Shown: piece after piece, positions 63,924-64,000 of the stretch | How the letters are laid out: each line of letters opens with the position of its first letter | Numbering within the stretch: the first letter of the stretch is position 1 | NCBI RefSeq assembly: GCF_009664365.1 | Contig: NZ_CP044310.1 | Location: forward strand, 3,235,001-3,299,000 | Origin: Paenibacillus xylanilyticus | GTDB lineage: Bacteria; Bacillota; Bacilli; Paenibacillales; Paenibacillaceae | Length of the DNA stretch: 64,000 bases | Reading direction: 5' to 3' | Notes under the pieces: model-generated | The model's input: only the letters and a program-made list of their open reading frames with translations | The model's database searches: none | What the model was told of the DNA's origin: nothing | Position numbers and translations under genes: made by a program

Positions 63924-64000
63924 TTCCCGAGATGGCAAGGTTGTGATCCAAATCATGGTATGTACTCATATGATATGGTTTGTTTTTACTTCCTAAGTCC

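Overview
The window reads as chromosomal DNA of a spore-former-type Firmicute, most likely Paenibacillus. It has AGGAGG-type ribosome binding sites before most genes, frequent TTG/GTG starts, intrinsic terminators after most units, a Bacillus-type puc purine pathway, a Bacillus-like DeoR operator and Zur boxes of the Bacillus type. There are no phage genes, insertion sequences, tRNA or rRNA genes and no CRISPR array. About 60 protein genes can be supported, including a 49-codon ribosomal gene. No clearly new biological system is visible; what is new or unusual is mostly regulatory DNA and atypical family members.

Region 1 (1-13537) is a purine-to-oxalate catabolic locus. It holds the 3' end of uricase (pucL), then 5-hydroxyisourate hydrolase (pucM), allantoinase (pucH), allantoate amidohydrolase (pucF), ureidoglycine-glyoxylate aminotransferase (pucG), a gamma-glutamyltransferase-like Ntn hydrolase that fits oxamate amidohydrolase, an ATZ/TRZ amidohydrolase that may be a purine deaminase, and two xanthine dehydrogenase maturation genes (pucA, pucB). 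After a terminator and a new promoter come the three xanthine dehydrogenase subunits (pucC, pucD, pucE). Region 2 (13538-15761) holds a small lipoprotein, an AT-rich gap and class II fructose-1,6-bisphosphatase (glpX).

Region 3 (15900-20400) is a LacI-controlled operon: regulator, Gfo/Idh/MocA dehydrogenase, ThuA-like protein, second Gfo/Idh/MocA dehydrogenase. A perfect LacI-type palindrome overlaps its promoter. Region 4 (20436-24850) has a coupled AdaA plus SPL-like radical SAM pair facing a third Gfo/Idh/MocA gene, a methyltransferase and an NAD-dependent epimerase.

Region 5 (24883-30369) is an L-fucose operon (fucI, FGGY kinase, fuculose-phosphate aldolase) divergent from a LacI regulator, with a LacI-type operator and a perfect cre between them. 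Region 6 (30498-38927) begins with a small gene under a palindromic promoter and an azoreductase. It continues with the deoxynucleoside salvage cluster deoR, deoC, nupC, deoB, deoD and pdp. An odd repeat element lies between deoD and pdp.

Region 7 (38986-45438) is a zinc-starvation cluster. A YcgR/YcgQ-type permease pair diverges from a COG0523 GTPase, a zinc-free L33 ribosomal protein gene and znuCBA, with four Zur-box-like sites. Region 8 (45606-48042) holds four less-characterised genes. Region 9 (48155-53942) has the hexuronate operon gntR-uxuA-uxuB, an ArsR/aldehyde dehydrogenase pair and an AraC regulator. Region 10 (54119-59709) is a glucuronoxylan-use unit: GH52 beta-xylosidase, GH67 alpha-glucuronidase and a polyol dehydrogenase. 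The GH67 product feeds the uxu pathway. The end of the window has an HPr-like protein with an altered active site, type B L31, a Dabb protein, an SDR and a PoxB-type pyruvate oxidase.
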